Shown here in pieces: positions 15,075 through 25,879 of a stretch of DNA of 64,000 nucleotides. The stretch is taken from NCBI GenBank assembly GCA_011752475.1, contig CP048747.1, positions 1 to 64,000 of the forward strand, written 5' to 3'. Under the pieces are notes generated by a model. The model was not told where the DNA came from, searched no databases, and saw only the letters and a program-made list of their open reading frames with translations. Position numbers and translations under genes: made by a program. Numbering within the stretch: position 1 is the first letter of the stretch; every line of letters starts with the position of its first letter. Origin of the DNA: Buchnera aphidicola (Microlophium carnosum) (lineage in GTDB: Bacteria > Pseudomonadota > Gammaproteobacteria > Enterobacterales > Enterobacteriaceae).

Positions 15075-16673
15075 ATGGAAGTACAACGTAATTTTTTTAT
15101 TTTTGCTTTTCTATTTGTTTCTTTTTTACTTTGGCAAGCATGGCAAAGTCAATCATTTTTAAATCATAAAGAAAATGAAAAAACAGTTCCAATGTTCCAT
15201 TTTATTGAAACAAAAAAAAATGAAAAAAAAATTCGTATTAAAAATGATGTAATTAGTTTTGTTGTTAATATGTATGGTGGAGATATAGAAGAAGCTTCTC
15301 TACTTACATATAAAGATACATTATATTCATCTAAACCTTTTAAATTACTTGAAACTGCATCGGATTTTGTTTATCAAGCACAAAGTGGATTAATTGGGAA
15401 AGATGGTCCTGATAATCCAATAAATAATAGCAGACCATTATATTTTTCTAATAAAAATTTTTTTTCGTTAGAAGATAATCAAAAAGAGTTACGTGTACCC
15501 ATAAAATGGGTAAGTAAAAAGGGTGTGATTTATACAAAAACTTTTGTTCTTAAACCAAATAGATATGATATTCAAATAGAATATGATATCAATAATTTAA
15601 GTAAAGAAACTTTGAATATGAACATATTCGGACAGATAAAACAAACAATAACTTTACCGAAAAAACGAAATATTTATAGTGGTAATTTTGCGATTCAAGC
15701 TTTTCGTGGTGCCGCCTATTCAAGTGTTGATGATAAGTATGAAAAATATAAATTCGATATGATTTCTAATAATAAAAACCTAAATATTACGACTGAAAAC
15801 GGATGGATTGCAATGTTACAACAGTATTTTGCAGTTGCTTGGATTCCTCAGAATTTTGGTCAAAATACAATATATACATCTAGTTTAAATCATGACGTTG
15901 CTGCTATTGGATATAAGTCTCCTTCAATTGATATCTTACCAAATTCGAGATCTATTATAAAATCAAAGCTATGGATTGGTCCTAAAATACAAAATGAAAT
16001 GAAATTAGTTGCACCTAATTTAGATTTAACAGTTGATTATGGTTGGCTCTGGTTTTTATCACAACCATTGTTTACATTGTTGACTATGTTATATAATTTT
16101 GTGGGAAATTGGGGTTTTTCTATTATTTTGATTACTTTTATTATGAGGGCTATAACCTATCCTTTAACAAAAGCACAATATATTTCTATGTCCAAGATGC
16201 GTTCATTACAACCAAAAATAAAGGAAATCAAAGAAAAATTTTCAAATGATAAACAACGTATTAGTCATGAAATGATAGTGTTATATAAAAAAGAAAAAAT
16301 AAATCCATTAGGTGGATTTTTACCTATTTTTATTCAAATGCCAATTTTTTTATCTCTTTATTATATGCTCATAGGATCTGTTGAATTACGTCATGCTCCT
16401 TTTTTATTGTGGATTCATGATTTATCAAGTCAGGATCCATATTATGTATTGCCTATAATAATGGGTTTAACAATGTTTTTTATTCAAAAAACATCATCTA
16501 CTAATCATATTTCTGATCCATTTCAAAAAAAGATTATGCATTTTATGCCAATTATTTTTACAGCGTTTTTTTTATGGTTTCCTTCAGGATTAGTTTTATA
16601 TTATATAATTAGTAATCTAGTAACGATTGTACAACAAAGATTTATATTATCTAATTTAGAGAAAAATAGATAA
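15075..16673 (+). CDS. yidC: Membrane protein insertase YidC
   Basis: YidC inserts and folds inner-membrane proteins, alone or with SecYEG; Fo subunits a and c from this window are known clients of the family. An N-terminal membrane anchor (residues about 6-22) is followed by a large periplasmic domain and then the conserved C-terminal membrane bundle from about residue 330. The bundle includes NWGFSIILITFIMRAITYPLTKAQY, whose arginine is essential in the family, and NPLGGFLPIFIQMPIFLSLYYML. Length 532 residues (E. coli 548). yidD, normally between rnpA and yidC, is absent. Confidence 0.96.
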   Translation: MEVQRNFFIFAFLFVSFLLWQAWQSQSFLNHKENEKTVPMFHFIETKKNEKKIRIKNDVISFVVNMYGGDIEEASLLTYKDTLYSSKPFKLLETASDFVYQAQSGLIGKDGPDNPINNSRPLYFSNKNFFSLEDNQKELRVPIKWVSKKGVIYTKTFVLKPNRYDIQIEYDINNLSKETLNMNIFGQIKQTITLPKKRNIYSGNFAIQAFRGAAYSSVDDKYEKYKFDMISNNKNLNITTENGWIAMLQQYFAVAWIPQNFGQNTIYTSSLNHDVAAIGYKSPSIDILPNSRSIIKSKLWIGPKIQNEMKLVAPNLDLTVDYGWLWFLSQPLFTLLTMLYNFVGNWGFSIILITFIMRAITYPLTKAQYISMSKMRSLQPKIKEIKEKFSNDKQRISHEMIVLYKKEKINPLGGFLPIFIQMPIFLSLYYMLIGSVELRHAPFLLWIHDLSSQDPYYVLPIIMGLTMFFIQKTSSTNHISDPFQKKIMHFMPIIFTAFFLWFPSGLVLYYIISNLVTIVQQRFILSNLEKNR

Positions 16674-16752
16674 AATTTTTTATGATTTAACTATTTCAAC
16701 AACTATTTTGTTAAACTTATTTAATATCTGATTTATATGAAGAAAATATTTT

Positions 16753-18117
16753 ATGATTCATAATGAAACTATTGTTGCTCAAGTTACTTGTCCAGGAAAA
16801 AGTGCAGTTGGAATATTAAGAATATCTGGTTTTGAAGCGAAGATAGTTGCTAGGGAAATTTTAGGAAAAATTCCCTTAGCAAGATTTGCTACTTATTCAA
16901 ATTTTTTAGATGAAAAGAACAAAGTATTAGATCAAGGTATATCTTTATGGTTTCCTGCTCCTTTTTCATTTACAGGTGAAGATGTATTAGAGTTACAAGG
17001 TCATGGAAGTCCAGTAATAATGGATTTGTTGATAAAAAGAATTATATCCATCAATAATGTTAGAATAGCTAAACCAGGAGAATTTTCTGAACGTGCTTTT
17101 TTAAACGGAAAAATAGATTTAGTTCAAGCAGAATCTATAGATGATTTAATTAATTCAGAAACAGAATTATCTATTCGCGCTTCATTAAATTCATTACAAG
17201 GAAATTTTTCTTTTTTTATCAAAGAATTAATCAATTTAATTATTGAGTTGCGTATTAATATAGAATCTAGTATAGACTTTTCAGAAGAAGAAATAGATAT
17301 TAATATAAATAATATAATTTATATAAAATTTAGAGAGTTGAATAGTAAATTTTTACAATTAAAAAATATAATTTTAGAAGGAAGTTTATTAAGAGAAGTA
17401 AAAAAAATAGTAATTGCTGGGCCTCCTAATGCAGGAAAATCAAGTTTATTGAATATTTTATCACATTCTGATAGAGCTATAGTCACTGATGTACCTGGTA
17501 CTACACGAGATCTTCTTTATGAAAATATTAATATAAATGGTATTGTATGTGAATTAGTTGATACTGCAGGTTTACGCCATACAGCAAATAAAGTAGAACA
17601 TATTGGAATTGTGCGTGCTTGGGGAGAAATTAGAAAATCTGACCATATTCTTTTTGTTATTGATAAAACAATTAACCAATTAAAACGACAAAAAATATGT
17701 AATGAATTTATCAAAAATATTTCTAGTGATAGTATTCCACCAGTCACTTTTGTTTTAAACAAAAATGATTTAGTACAAGATGAGTTTGGTATAAAAAATA
17801 TAGATGGTTTATGCTTTATAAGCATATCAGCACTTACAGGTCAAGGCATTGACATATTACGAAAACATATTGTAGGAATTGAAAAAAATATAAACAAAGA
17901 AAGTGTTTTTATCGCGCGTCGTCGTCATATTAAACAACTTGATTTGGCATATGATGAGTTTTTAATAGCTAAAAAAAAATGGAAAATGTCTGAAGATATT
18001 GAATTGTTAGCAGAATCCTTAAGTATAATAAATAGATTTTTAGGTGAAATAACGGGTCGGTATACTTCTGAAGATTTATTAAATAGTATTTTTTCTAATT
18101 TTTGTATTGGAAAGTAA
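16753..18117 (+). CDS. mnmE: tRNA modification GTPase MnmE (TrmE)
   Basis: MnmE is the GTPase partner of MnmG in wobble-uridine modification. The N-terminal tetrahydrofolate-binding domain begins [22 protein letters not shown]. The GTPase domain inserted from about residue 215 carries the P-loop [12 protein letters not shown], the G2 region TTRD, DTAGLR and NKND. The C-terminal CIGK motif, whose cysteine is characteristic of the family, closes the protein. At 454 residues it has the exact E. coli length. The last gene of the rpmH-side cluster, it ends 16 bases before the oppositely oriented tRNA-Phe. Confidence 0.97.
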   Translation: MIHNETIVAQVTCPGKSAVGILRISGFEAKIVAREILGKIPLARFATYSNFLDEKNKVLDQGISLWFPAPFSFTGEDVLELQGHGSPVIMDLLIKRIISINNVRIAKPGEFSERAFLNGKIDLVQAESIDDLINSETELSIRASLNSLQGNFSFFIKELINLIIELRINIESSIDFSEEEIDININNIIYIKFRELNSKFLQLKNIILEGSLLREVKKIVIAGPPNAGKSSLLNILSHSDRAIVTDVPGTTRDLLYENININGIVCELVDTAGLRHTANKVEHIGIVRAWGEIRKSDHILFVIDKTINQLKRQKICNEFIKNISSDSIPPVTFVLNKNDLVQDEFGIKNIDGLCFISISALTGQGIDILRKHIVGIEKNINKESVFIARRRHIKQLDLAYDEFLIAKKKWKMSEDIELLAESLSIINRFLGEITGRYTSEDLLNSIFSNFCIGK

Positions 18118-18133
18118 TTTGTACATTACAATA

Positions 18134-18206
18134 TGCCCGGAGGCGGAATTGAACCACCGACACGGGGATTTTCAGTCCCCTGCTCTACCAACTGAGCTAT
18201 CCGGGC
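18134..18206 (-). tRNA. pheT: tRNA-Phe (anticodon GAA)
   Basis: On the minus strand this folds into a complete cloverleaf: acceptor arms GCCCGGA and TCCGGGC, D-loop AGCTCAGTTGGTAGAGC, an anticodon loop with GAA, and a T arm GGTTCAATTCC. The length is 73 bases with no encoded CCA. The gene symbol is provisional. It lies between mnmE (convergent) and groES (divergent). Confidence 0.95.
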
Positions 18207-18367
18207 TTTTTTTATATTAAATCATCAAATATAAAACGTTGTCAATGTTTTTTATTGTTAAAATAACACTATATTCACTTTTTATAATTTATATTAATTA
18301 ATAATTACTTTTTAAATCTTTAAAAATATAAATTTTCTCGAAGAAAATAAGAAAAAAATAATTTTTA

Positions 18368-18399
18368 CCCTTGAAAGTTTAAATAAAGATCCCTATATT
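18368..18399 (+). promoter_or_regulatory. Sigma-32 (heat-shock) promoter of groESL
   Basis: CCCTTGAAAG at 18368-18377 is a near-perfect sigma-32 -35 element, and CCCTATATT at 18391-18399 a close -10 element, with a 14-base spacer. Both match the RpoH consensus (CTTGAA, 13-17 bases, CCCCATnT) and lie about 75 bases upstream of groES. The cognate sigma factor rpoH is intact at 24891-25745, so heat-shock control of groESL is likely retained. Confidence 0.75.
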
Positions 18400-18475
18400 T
18401 AAACTAATAGAACATATTAAATTAAAAAAATAATTTAAAATAATTCATTAAGATTGTTCACAGGAGCATTATCAT

Positions 18476-18769
18476 ATGAAAATTCGTCCATTGCATGATC
18501 GTGTGCTTGTTAAGCGTCAAGAAGTCGAATCAAAATCTGCAGGTGGAATTGTATTAACAGGTTCTGCTGCAGGAAAATCGACTCGAGGAACAGTTACTGC
18601 TGTCGGAAAAGGTCGTGTTTTAGATAATGGAGACATTAAATCATTAGATGTTAAAGTAGGAGATGTTGTTATTTTTAATGAAGGTTATGGTGCAAAAACA
18701 GAAAAAATTGATAACGAAGAATTATTGATTTTAACTGAAAGTGACATTTTAGCAATTGTTGAAGAGTAA
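18476..18769 (+). CDS. groES: Co-chaperonin GroES
   Basis: GroES is the heptameric lid of the GroEL folding chamber. The 97-residue protein begins [16 protein letters not shown] and has the mobile loop segment [15 protein letters not shown] that docks onto GroEL. It ends with the conserved [13 protein letters not shown]. The length is identical to E. coli. It has a GGAG ribosome-binding site and lies 45 bases before groEL under a sigma-32 promoter. Confidence 0.97.
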   Translation: MKIRPLHDRVLVKRQEVESKSAGGIVLTGSAAGKSTRGTVTAVGKGRVLDNGDIKSLDVKVGDVVIFNEGYGAKTEKIDNEELLILTESDILAIVEE

Positions 18770-18790
18770 ACTATATGCTATATCCATTGA

Positions 18791-20461
<1,671 letters not shown>

Positions 20462-20509
20462 TAAGGGATTATGTTTTTCTATAGTAATTTTGGATTATTT
20501 TAAAAATAT

Positions 20510-20539
20510 CTTTCCTCAAAATAATTATTTTGAGGAAAG
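20510..20539 (+). terminator. Rho-independent terminator of groESL
   Basis: CTTTCCTCAAAATAA and its perfect complement TTATTTTGAGGAAAG form a 30-base self-complementary sequence, followed by TTTCTTTAT. It lies about 50 bases after the groEL stop codon and reads as an intrinsic terminator for the plus strand. Confidence 0.7.
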
Positions 20540-21010
20540 TTTCTTTATATTTATTGAACATAAAATTTTTTTAATCAAACTAATTTTTTAACAATAGAAT
20601 AAAATTTATATAAAATACTATTTGTAATAGTATACTTGTATAAAATAATTTTTTGTATAAAGTTAATATGAGACGGAAAGACAAGTATAGATTATAATTT
20701 ATAATATTTTTTATTATTTAATTTTTTATTTTATATATATGTTTATCCCTGTTAATCTATTATATTTATTATTTTATTTTTATATACAATTCTTTTTCAG
20801 AATAACATCTATTATTTATAACATAATTCATTTATATAATATGTCAGTTAATTTTCTTAGAATAATTCTTTTAGATAATCTAGTGGATTTTTTATTTTTT
20901 ACAGATCTTTAACAAATTTAAAATATTTTTAAAATTCTTAGTAATTTTTGTAAAAAATTACAGAATAATTTTATATGAGCAGTTATATTTTTATGGCAAT
21001 AGAGGTTTTC
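20540..21010 (-). pseudogene. Gene-free region, possibly a remnant of epmB (EF-P lysine 2,3-aminomutase)
   Basis: These 470 AT-rich bases hold no intact gene. In E. coli the gene divergent from efp is epmB (yjeK), which acts on Lys34 of EF-P. Minus-strand fragments here are weakly reminiscent of it: LLRILKI near 20930, KYYKL near 20705 and an unusually GC-rich patch (20668-20690) resembling the region encoding the radical-SAM CFRRHF segment, though frames are broken. This is position-guided pattern matching and may be chance. Confidence 0.2.
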
Positions 21011-21580
21011 ATGAGAGTATATCATACTAATAATTTTCGTGCGGGTTGTAAAATTATTTTTGAAGATGAACCGTGTTTGATAGAGTCTAGCGAATTTATA
21101 AAGCCTGGAAAAGGACAGTCTTTTGTTCGTGTAAAATTGCGCAAGTTATTAACAAAACAACTGATAGAAAAGGTATTTAAATCTACAGATTCTTTGGAAG
21201 TAGCTGATGTTGTAGAATGTGTACTTTCTTATTTATATAACGATGGTCGTTTTTGGTATTTTATAAATCAAAATACTTTTGAAGAATTATCAGTAGAAAA
21301 AAAAATTATCGGAATTCATAAAAAATGGTTGTTAGAACAAGATACATGTACCGTAACTTTATGGAACAATCAACCGATTTCAATTGTATCTAATAATTTT
21401 GTGAATATTAAAGTTATAAACGTACAAGCAACTCTAAAAGGTAATACTATCAATGCTAGTAGTACTAAATTGGCTATATTAAGTACAGGTGCAGTTTTAA
21501 GAGTACCGTTATTTATTCAAATTGGTTCAATAATTAAAGTAGATACGAGATCTGGTGAATATGTATCTCGAGTAAAATAA
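21011..21580 (+). CDS. efp: Translation elongation factor P
   Basis: EF-P binds between the P and E sites and relieves ribosome stalling at polyproline stretches. The KOW-like N-domain contains NNFRAGCKI and [11 protein letters not shown], where the modified lysine is residue 34, and the C-terminal OB domain ends [15 protein letters not shown]. The start is ATG at 21011: it follows an AGAGG ribosome-binding site and gives a 189-residue protein like E. coli (188). An in-frame ATG at 20975 would add 12 residues without family support. Its convergent neighbour dnaC ends 18 bases away. Confidence 0.95.
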   Translation: MRVYHTNNFRAGCKIIFEDEPCLIESSEFIKPGKGQSFVRVKLRKLLTKQLIEKVFKSTDSLEVADVVECVLSYLYNDGRFWYFINQNTFEELSVEKKIIGIHKKWLLEQDTCTVTLWNNQPISIVSNNFVNIKVINVQATLKGNTINASSTKLAILSTGAVLRVPLFIQIGSIIKVDTRSGEYVSRVK

Positions 21581-21597
21581 AACATTTTTTATATTTG

Positions 21598-22338
21598 TTA
21601 GTATTCATTTCCATTAACATATTGTCTATAACTATCCCATCCAAAAGTTAACCATAAACTATTTCCTAAACGCATTCTGTCAATAACTCTTTCACCTAAT
21701 AAACTTTTCATCCCTTTATGATCTAAATTAGATAACATTCCAGTGGAACGTTTAGAAGACGATCTTCTATCAACGATTTGATTTATAATTACTTTTTCAT
21801 AACGAGATTCAGTTTGCATACCAATTTCGTCAATCATTAATAAATCGACACTACTTAGGTTATGTAATAAATTTTCTTCAGTAATATTACTGGTACCGCT
21901 AAATGTACCTTTCATATTAGACATTAAATCAGCTACTGTTACAAGTAAAATACTTTTTCCATGTAAAATTAAGTAATTTCCTATAGCAGATGCTAAATGA
22001 TTTTTACCTGTACCAGGTTTTCCTGAAAAAATAAAACTAGCAATATTTTTATTAAATTCTTCTGCATATCGTTTTGATGCTTTAAGTACTTTTCTTTGAC
22101 CATCATGTTCAACTTTATAGTTATCAAATGAACAATTCATATATAATTCTCGAATACCTGATCGACCTAAAACACGTTGCATTTTCATTGCTTTATTTTC
22201 ACGTAATATAGATTCAGAAGATAATCTTCCTTGTTCTTGATTCCAAGCTAATAAAGCTTCATCATTATCAAATTTAGGTTTAATATTCTTAGGCATTATA
22301 CGTTGAAGACGTTTAAAGAATTCAGTATAAAATGTCAT
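21598..22338 (-). CDS. dnaC: DNA replication protein DnaC (helicase loader)
   Basis: DnaC loads the DnaB helicase onto DnaA-opened or PriA-marked DNA. It is an AAA+ ATPase with the Walker A motif SGKPGTGKNHLASAI near residues 104-118 and Walker B LLMIDEIG. The arginine-rich IVDRRSSSKRSTGML segment is highly conserved in enterics. Length 246 residues (E. coli 245). Its ATG overlaps the dnaT stop codon by one base (TAATG), so the two are translated together. Confidence 0.96.
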   Translation of the reverse strand: MTFYTEFFKRLQRIMPKNIKPKFDNDEALLAWNQEQGRLSSESILRENKAMKMQRVLGRSGIRELYMNCSFDNYKVEHDGQRKVLKASKRYAEEFNKNIASFIFSGKPGTGKNHLASAIGNYLILHGKSILLVTVADLMSNMKGTFSGTSNITEENLLHNLSSVDLLMIDEIGMQTESRYEKVIINQIVDRRSSSKRSTGMLSNLDHKGMKSLLGERVIDRMRLGNSLWLTFGWDSYRQYVNGNEY

Positions 22339-22838
22339 TATTTACCTCTGAATCCATTTGGTATAGTTTGATCAGGTGTTGGAATATATGTAATATCTCG
22401 TTTTTTTTGTGATATATAATTCATAGATCTACTTTTTTGCAAACTTCTAGCGAATTTTTGTTGCCATTGTATATGATGGAAAAAACAACCTTCTGCTTGC
22501 CAATAAGAAATAAAAGATGCGAGTTCAGATTCTAATATTTCTTCAGTTAAAATAATTCCCCATAACGCTGCTTGATGAATAAAATCTTTATCAGGAGTCC
22601 ATTTTGGATGCATTGAAAATTTTTTTGAGATATTTTGTTTTTTTATATTCTTTTGTAATACGTGATGTTCAAGATCAAATATTTTTTTTAATACATCAGG
22701 TGTAATTACATAAAAAATAGGGGAATTATTTTTTATCACTGCTACAATTCCTTTATTTGATTGTTCTAAAGTATGTATTGGATTTTTACAAAATAAATCA
22801 AGAGATATATCATCAGAAACTAAAATTTTCATGAACAT
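22338..22838 (-). CDS. dnaT: Primosomal protein DnaT
   Basis: DnaT helps assemble the primosome during replication restart, acting with PriA/PriB before DnaC delivers DnaB. The conserved core is HPKWTPDKDFIHQAALWGIIL followed by ELASFISYWQAEGCFFHHIQWQQKFARSL, a strong match to the C-terminal half of E. coli DnaT. The N-terminal half is weakly conserved. Length 166 residues (E. coli 179). An ATG at 22832 is an alternative start; the ATG at 22838 lies closer to an upstream AGGT. Confidence 0.93.
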   Translation of the reverse strand: MFMKILVSDDISLDLFCKNPIHTLEQSNKGIVAVIKNNSPIFYVITPDVLKKIFDLEHHVLQKNIKKQNISKKFSMHPKWTPDKDFIHQAALWGIILTEEILESELASFISYWQAEGCFFHHIQWQQKFARSLQKSRSMNYISQKKRDITYIPTPDQTIPNGFRGK

Positions 22839-22922
22839 TTTTACCTAATTTAATTTTTTAAGAATTGATATATTGTATATTATTAGACTTTTTAACACAA
22901 AATATTATAATTTTTATTACTT

Positions 22923-23495
22923 TTATATATTAAAAATATATAGATAACATTGTATTTTATTTGTAATTTTTTTTTTATATAAAATCCAATTTTTCGGTAT
23001 TATGAGAGATTGTTTTTTTTCTTGTTCTATATAAATAAAGGAGTTTTTTTTAATCCATTCCTTCTTTTCTAGTAAATCAATAGTTTTTTTAATTAATCCT
23101 TGATGATAAGGAGGATCGATAAAGATTATATCATATGGTTTTCCAGTTTTTTTTAGCCAATGAAGTGTGTTAGTACGTATTATTTCTAAATTAGAAATAT
23201 TTAATTTTTTTATATTTTTTTGAAGATTAAAGAATGTTTTCTTCTCGATTTCTAATAAAGTTGAAAATTTAGCATATCGGGATATAGCTTCTATTCCTAA
23301 TGCGCCACTACCTGCAAAACAATCTAGACATCGAGCGTTTTTAATATATTTAGCTAACCATTCAAATAGTGTTTCTCTTATTTGATTAGTAGTAGGGCGT
23401 AAATTTGGAATATTATTAAAAGATATTTTTCTTCCTTTAAGTTTTCCAGAAATAATGTAAATTTTACCATTTTTTTTTAAAAGAGAATTATTCAT
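22923..23495 (-). CDS. rsmD: 16S rRNA (guanine-966-N2)-methyltransferase RsmD
   Basis: RsmD methylates G966 of 16S rRNA in the assembled small subunit. The SAM-binding region has CLDCFAGSGALGIEAISR and the catalytic motif DPPY is in IIFIDPPYHQGLI. The N-terminal GKLKGRKISF and RPTTNQIRETLFEWL are also characteristic. Length 190 residues (E. coli 198). It is divergent from ftsY, as in E. coli. Confidence 0.94.
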   Translation of the reverse strand: MNNSLLKKNGKIYIISGKLKGRKISFNNIPNLRPTTNQIRETLFEWLAKYIKNARCLDCFAGSGALGIEAISRYAKFSTLLEIEKKTFFNLQKNIKKLNISNLEIIRTNTLHWLKKTGKPYDIIFIDPPYHQGLIKKTIDLLEKKEWIKKNSFIYIEQEKKQSLIIPKNWILYKKKITNKIQCYLYIFNI

Positions 23496-23593
23496 TTTGT
23501 TAGGTTGTTTATGTTAGTGATATAATTTATTTAAAAATTAATGTTAAATTTTTAATAAAAATAATTTTTACTTATAAGTATAAGGTAAATAAT

Positions 23594-24733
23594 ATGAAAG
23601 ATAGTAAAAAAAATGGTTTTTTTTCTTGGTTAAGTTCTAAAATAAAAAAAAAGGAAACAATAAATAAAATAGAATGTAATGAAGAAAAAAAAAATAATAG
23701 TTTTAATAACAAAAAATCATGTATTTTAAAACCTTTATCAATTAAAAAAGATAATATAAAAAAAGATGTGGTAGAAATATTAAATGATGATAATCATAAT
23801 GTAGAGCAATACGAAAACATAAAAACAAATTTTTTTTTACGTTTGAAAAAAAGTTTAAAAAAAACAAAAGAATTTTTTGGTGAGGGAATTAATCATATTT
23901 TTTTATCAAAAAAAATTGATGACATGCTCTTTGAAGAATTAGAAGAAAAGATGTTACTTGCTGATATTGGAATTAATACTACTAATCAAATTATTAGTAA
24001 TTTAATTAAGGATGTCAATCATAAAGATTTAAAAAATTCTAAAAAATTATATTTTTTATTAAAAAAAAATATGTACAACATTTTAAAAAAAGTAGAAGTT
24101 CCTTTAGAAATATCTAGTCATATTCCTTTTGTGATTTTAGTGGTAGGAGTTAATGGTACAGGAAAAACTACAACAGTTGCTAAATTAGCACAAAAATACA
24201 AATCGGAAGGAAAATCGATAATGTTAGCTGCTGCAGATACGTTCAGAGCTGCAGGTATAGAACAATTACAAGTATTAGGAAAATTAAATAAAATACCAGT
24301 AATAGCACAACGTCCCGGTTCGGATCCTGCAGCAGTTATTTTTGATGCGATAAAATCCGCAAAATCAAAAAAAATAGATATTTTAATTATTGACACAGCA
24401 GGTAGATTACATAATAAATCATACCTAATGGAAGAATTAAAAAAAATAGTTAGAGTAATTAAAAAAATAGATGTAACGGCACCGCATGAAAAAATATTAA
24501 TTATTGATTCTTGTAATGGACAAAATACAATACAACAAACAGAAATATTTCATAAAGCACTAGATTTAACTGGAATTATAATTACAAAGTTAGATGGAAC
24601 AGCGAAAGGAGGTGTGGTTTTTTCTTTAGCCGATCAATTTAAAATTCCAATTCGTTATATTGGTATTGGTGAAAAAATACAAGACTTAGGTATTTTTAAT
24701 AGTCAAGAATTTATTGAGTCTATATTTATATAA
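23594..24733 (+). CDS. ftsY: Signal recognition particle receptor FtsY
   Basis: FtsY is the membrane-associated SRP receptor GTPase. The NG domain is complete: GVNGTGKTTTVAKLA (G1), DTFRAAGIEQL, DTAGRLHNKSYLMEEL (G3) and TKLDGTAKGGVVFSL (G4). The N-terminal acidic domain is reduced to about 90 Lys/Asn-rich residues, making the protein 379 residues against 497 in E. coli. An A10 run at 23685-23694 lies in this low-complexity N-terminus. ftsE and ftsX, normally next, are missing. Confidence 0.95.
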   Translation: MKDSKKNGFFSWLSSKIKKKETINKIECNEEKKNNSFNNKKSCILKPLSIKKDNIKKDVVEILNDDNHNVEQYENIKTNFFLRLKKSLKKTKEFFGEGINHIFLSKKIDDMLFEELEEKMLLADIGINTTNQIISNLIKDVNHKDLKNSKKLYFLLKKNMYNILKKVEVPLEISSHIPFVILVVGVNGTGKTTTVAKLAQKYKSEGKSIMLAAADTFRAAGIEQLQVLGKLNKIPVIAQRPGSDPAAVIFDAIKSAKSKKIDILIIDTAGRLHNKSYLMEELKKIVRVIKKIDVTAPHEKILIIDSCNGQNTIQQTEIFHKALDLTGIIITKLDGTAKGGVVFSLADQFKIPIRYIGIGEKIQDLGIFNSQEFIESIFI

Positions 24734-24890
24734 AAAATAAAATATTATTAAATAATAATATTTTTATCTTATAAAACATAGATAAATTATTTTATATAAA
24801 TCTTTGATTTATATTTTTAATTAAAGTACTATAGATGTGTCCCACATATTAATAATTTAGTACATATAATTCGTTGATGCGGGAATTCAA

Positions 24891-25745
24891 ATGATTAATA
24901 AAGTACAGATTTTATCTGTAACACCACCAGGTAATTTAGATGCTTATATTAGGATAGCTAATTTATGGCCTGTTCTATCAATACAAGAAGAAAAAACACT
25001 GACTAAACGATTGCGTTATAATAGCGATCTAGATGCCGCAAAAACTTTAATTTTATCCCATCTCCGTTTTGTAATTCATATTTCACGCAATTATTCAGGA
25101 TACGGTTTGCTTCCAGCTGATCTCATACAAGAAGGTAATATAGGATTAATGAAAGCAGTACGTAGATTTAATCCAGAAATAGGAGTACGTCTTGTTTCTT
25201 TTGCTGTTCATTGGATCAAATCTGAAATACATGAGTATGTTTTACGTAATTGGCGTATCGTTAAAGTTGCAACTACTAAATCTCAAAGAAAGTTATTTTT
25301 TAATTTAAGAAAAACAAAAAAAAGATTAGGTTGGTTTAATGAAGAAGAAATTGAAATAGTTGCTAGAGAGTTAGGAGTTAGTAGTGGTGATGTAAGAGAG
25401 ATGGAATCTCGCATGTCTGCTCAAGATGTTACTTTGAATCCATTACCAGAAAAAGATTTTGATGGAAAAATTAATAACTCTATGCAATATTTACAAGATA
25501 AAAAATCTAATTTTGCTATTGGCGTTGAGCAAGATGATTGGAAAGAACATGCAGCAAATAAATTAAGTAATGCATTATTAAGATTAGACGAACGCAGTCG
25601 TCATATTATTCACGCACGTTGGTTGGATAAAAATAAAAAAAATACCTTGCAAACTATAGCAAATAATTATGGAATTTCGGCAGAGCGGGTTCGACAATTA
25701 GAAAAAAATGCGATGAAAAAGTTGAAGATAGCTATAGAAGCTTAG
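24891..25745 (+). CDS. rpoH: RNA polymerase sigma factor RpoH (sigma-32)
   Basis: Sigma-32 directs RNA polymerase to heat-shock promoters such as the one before groES in this window. It has region 2 ([37 protein letters not shown]), the RpoH-specific box [21 protein letters not shown] and the region 4 helix-turn-helix [17 protein letters not shown]. At 284 residues it is exactly the E. coli length. It is one of two sigma factors in the window, with rpoD. A strong hairpin terminator follows. Confidence 0.97.
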   Translation: MINKVQILSVTPPGNLDAYIRIANLWPVLSIQEEKTLTKRLRYNSDLDAAKTLILSHLRFVIHISRNYSGYGLLPADLIQEGNIGLMKAVRRFNPEIGVRLVSFAVHWIKSEIHEYVLRNWRIVKVATTKSQRKLFFNLRKTKKRLGWFNEEEIEIVARELGVSSGDVREMESRMSAQDVTLNPLPEKDFDGKINNSMQYLQDKKSNFAIGVEQDDWKEHAANKLSNALLRLDERSRHIIHARWLDKNKKNTLQTIANNYGISAERVRQLEKNAMKKLKIAIEA

Positions 25746-25800
25746 TTTAAAATACGATCTCAATATAATATAATTTAGTTTAATTAAAAAATGTTTGTAT

Positions 25801-25848
25801 AGAGTATGAGATTAAGTTTTATTAAATTAAAAACTCATACTCTTTTTT
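25801..25848 (+). terminator. Rho-independent terminator after rpoH
   Basis: A perfect 10-bp stem, AGAGTATGAG (25801-25810) and CTCATACTCT (25834-25843), is directly followed by a T run to 25848. It sits between the convergent genes rpoH and glmS and is best placed to end rpoH transcription. Confidence 0.75.
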
Positions 25849-25879
25849 AAATTTAATAATTTTTTTATACAAATAAATT

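Noticed and set aside
20975..21010. Longer N-terminus for EF-P starting at the ATG at 20975
   Set aside because: The extra residues have no family support, and AGAGG lies properly before the ATG at 21011.
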